From Brooklawnia cerclae (GTDB taxonomy: Bacteria > Actinomycetota > Actinomycetes > Propionibacteriales > Propionibacteriaceae), in contig NZ_JAAMOZ010000004.1 of assembly GCF_011758645.1 (NCBI RefSeq), forward strand, positions 62,001 through 126,000: a stretch of DNA of 64,000 bases, read 5' to 3'. The translations under genes were made by a program, and so were the position numbers. The notes under the pieces were generated by a model. It was not told where the DNA came from. It did no database searches and saw only the letters and a program-made list of their open reading frames with translations. Below are positions 63,448 to 64,000 of this stretch, one piece after another. Every line of letters starts with the position of its first letter. Position 1 is the first letter of the stretch.

Positions 63448-63503
63448 AAATCAACTCCCGCGAGCGAGATTTCGGGCGCGGGAGCTGATTTCGCTCGCGG
63501 GAG
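63448..63503 (+). promoter_or_regulatory. Pair of overlapping, mutually exclusive hairpins upstream of serC
   Basis: AAATCAACTCCCGCG (63448-63462) can pair with CGCGGGAGCTGATTT (63478-63492), one mismatch. CTCCCGCGAGCGA (63455-63467) can instead pair perfectly with TCGCTCGCGGGAG (63491-63503). The two stems share bases, so only one can form. It lies about 140 bases before serC. Attenuator or repeat remnant are both possible. Confidence 0.5.
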
Positions 63504-63640
63504 CCACGGCTTCTGGTCGGCCTCACCCGCGGTGCCGGACGATGGTCGCGCATCCGTCGGGTGCCACGACACCGCGTGCGGACGCGTCCCACCATCCGTT
63601 GTCAATGGCACCAGCCTGACCAGCGTGGCAGGATCGACGG

Positions 63641-64000
63641 GTGCGCGTCTACAACTTCTCCGCTGGTCCAGCCATGATGCCGATCGAGGTGCTCGAATCC
63701 GCCCAGGCCGAGCTCCTCGACTGGAAGGGTGGAATGTCGGTGATGGAGGTCTCGCACCGGGGCGGTGATTTCGTCGCCTGCGCCGCCGAGACGGAGGCCC
63801 TGCTGCGCGAGATCATGTCGATCCCGAGCAACTACACGGTGCTGTTCCTGCAGGGCGGCGCGTACGGCCAGTTCGCCGTCGTCCCCCTGAACCTCACGGC
63901 TCCCGGCGACAGCGTCGACTTCGTCCTCACCGGCTCGTGGAGCGACAAGGCGCTGGCCGAGGCGCGCAAGTTCGACCTCACGTGCAACGTCGTCGCGGAC
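63641..64000 (+). CDS. serC: Phosphoserine aminotransferase, N-terminal part (runs off the window)
   Basis: PLP-dependent class V aminotransferase of serine biosynthesis, converting 3-phosphohydroxypyruvate and glutamate to phosphoserine. 120 residues visible: VYNFSAGPAMMPIEVLE at the N terminus, SHRGGDF, and FLQGGAYGQFAVVPLNL, the E. coli-type SerC signatures. The PLP lysine lies beyond the window. GTG 63641 is preceded by AGGATCGACGG. Confidence 0.93.
   Translation, partial: MRVYNFSAGPAMMPIEVLESAQAELLDWKGGMSVMEVSHRGGDFVACAAETEALLREIMSIPSNYTVLFLQGGAYGQFAVVPLNLTAPGDSVDFVLTGSWSDKALAEARKFDLTCNVVAD

Overview
The window is a GC-rich actinobacterial chromosome segment. The markers are an rpsF-ssb-rpsR-rplI cluster, a MarP-type serine protease, CarD, a type II NADH dehydrogenase, a UDPGP-family uridylyltransferase and frequent GTG starts. 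The set would fit a member of the Propionibacteriaceae, but that placement is inference. No rRNA, intact tRNA, CRISPR array, transposase or phage gene was seen.

Layout. 1-24.2 kb is core and housekeeping: the start of argF, a low-molecular-weight phosphatase, an S51-like peptidase, an MprAB-like two-component system, a ThrE-type exporter, a CobW GTPase, an Mbeg1-like hydrolase, an MFS transporter, redox enzymes, NDH-2, MarP, CarD, GlnRS and small membrane or redox proteins. 24.3-35.4 kb is a first sugar-polymer locus. A divergent LacI regulator and a perfect 26-bp palindrome face one long minus-strand operon: binding protein, two permeases, SDR dehydrogenase, two heparinase II/III-like proteins, DUF624 protein and acetyl esterase. 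Most of its transporter block is clearly AT-richer than its flanks, with breakpoints inside genes.

35.6-45.4 kb holds endonuclease IV, a Cys-rich peptide reading frame followed by an alpha/beta-hydrolase-fold protein lacking its catalytic residues, a ProC/VOC pair, a membrane protein/hydrolase pair, a LysR regulator and a DUF885 peptidase-like protein. 45.4-60.0 kb holds a UGPase and then a second sugar-polymer locus. Its minus-strand operon is DUF2264 protein, binding protein, two permeases, DUF624, GH88 unsaturated glucuronidase, FAH-fold hydrolase and GH35 beta-galactosidase. It is divergent from a third heparinase-like protein and a chimeric DeoR-HTH/LacI-sensor regulator, with an 18-bp palindrome between. 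60.0-64.0 kb holds a degenerate isochorismatase-fold protein, a rhodanese, the S6-SSB-S18-L9 cluster with a strong terminator, and the start of serC.

The two loci look complementary. Lyase-type enzymes would release unsaturated uronyl oligosaccharides, the two ABC systems import them (neither has its own ATPase), GH88 and GH35 trim them, and the SDR and FAH enzymes suit the downstream 2-keto-3-deoxy acids. Five intergenic regions carry arrays of a short palindromic GAGCNTGTCGAA repeat. Two families of long, nearly perfect inverted repeats each occur twice, always between convergent genes. The item most likely to be undescribed is the Cys-rich peptide plus pseudo-hydrolase pair at 36.5-37.5 kb.
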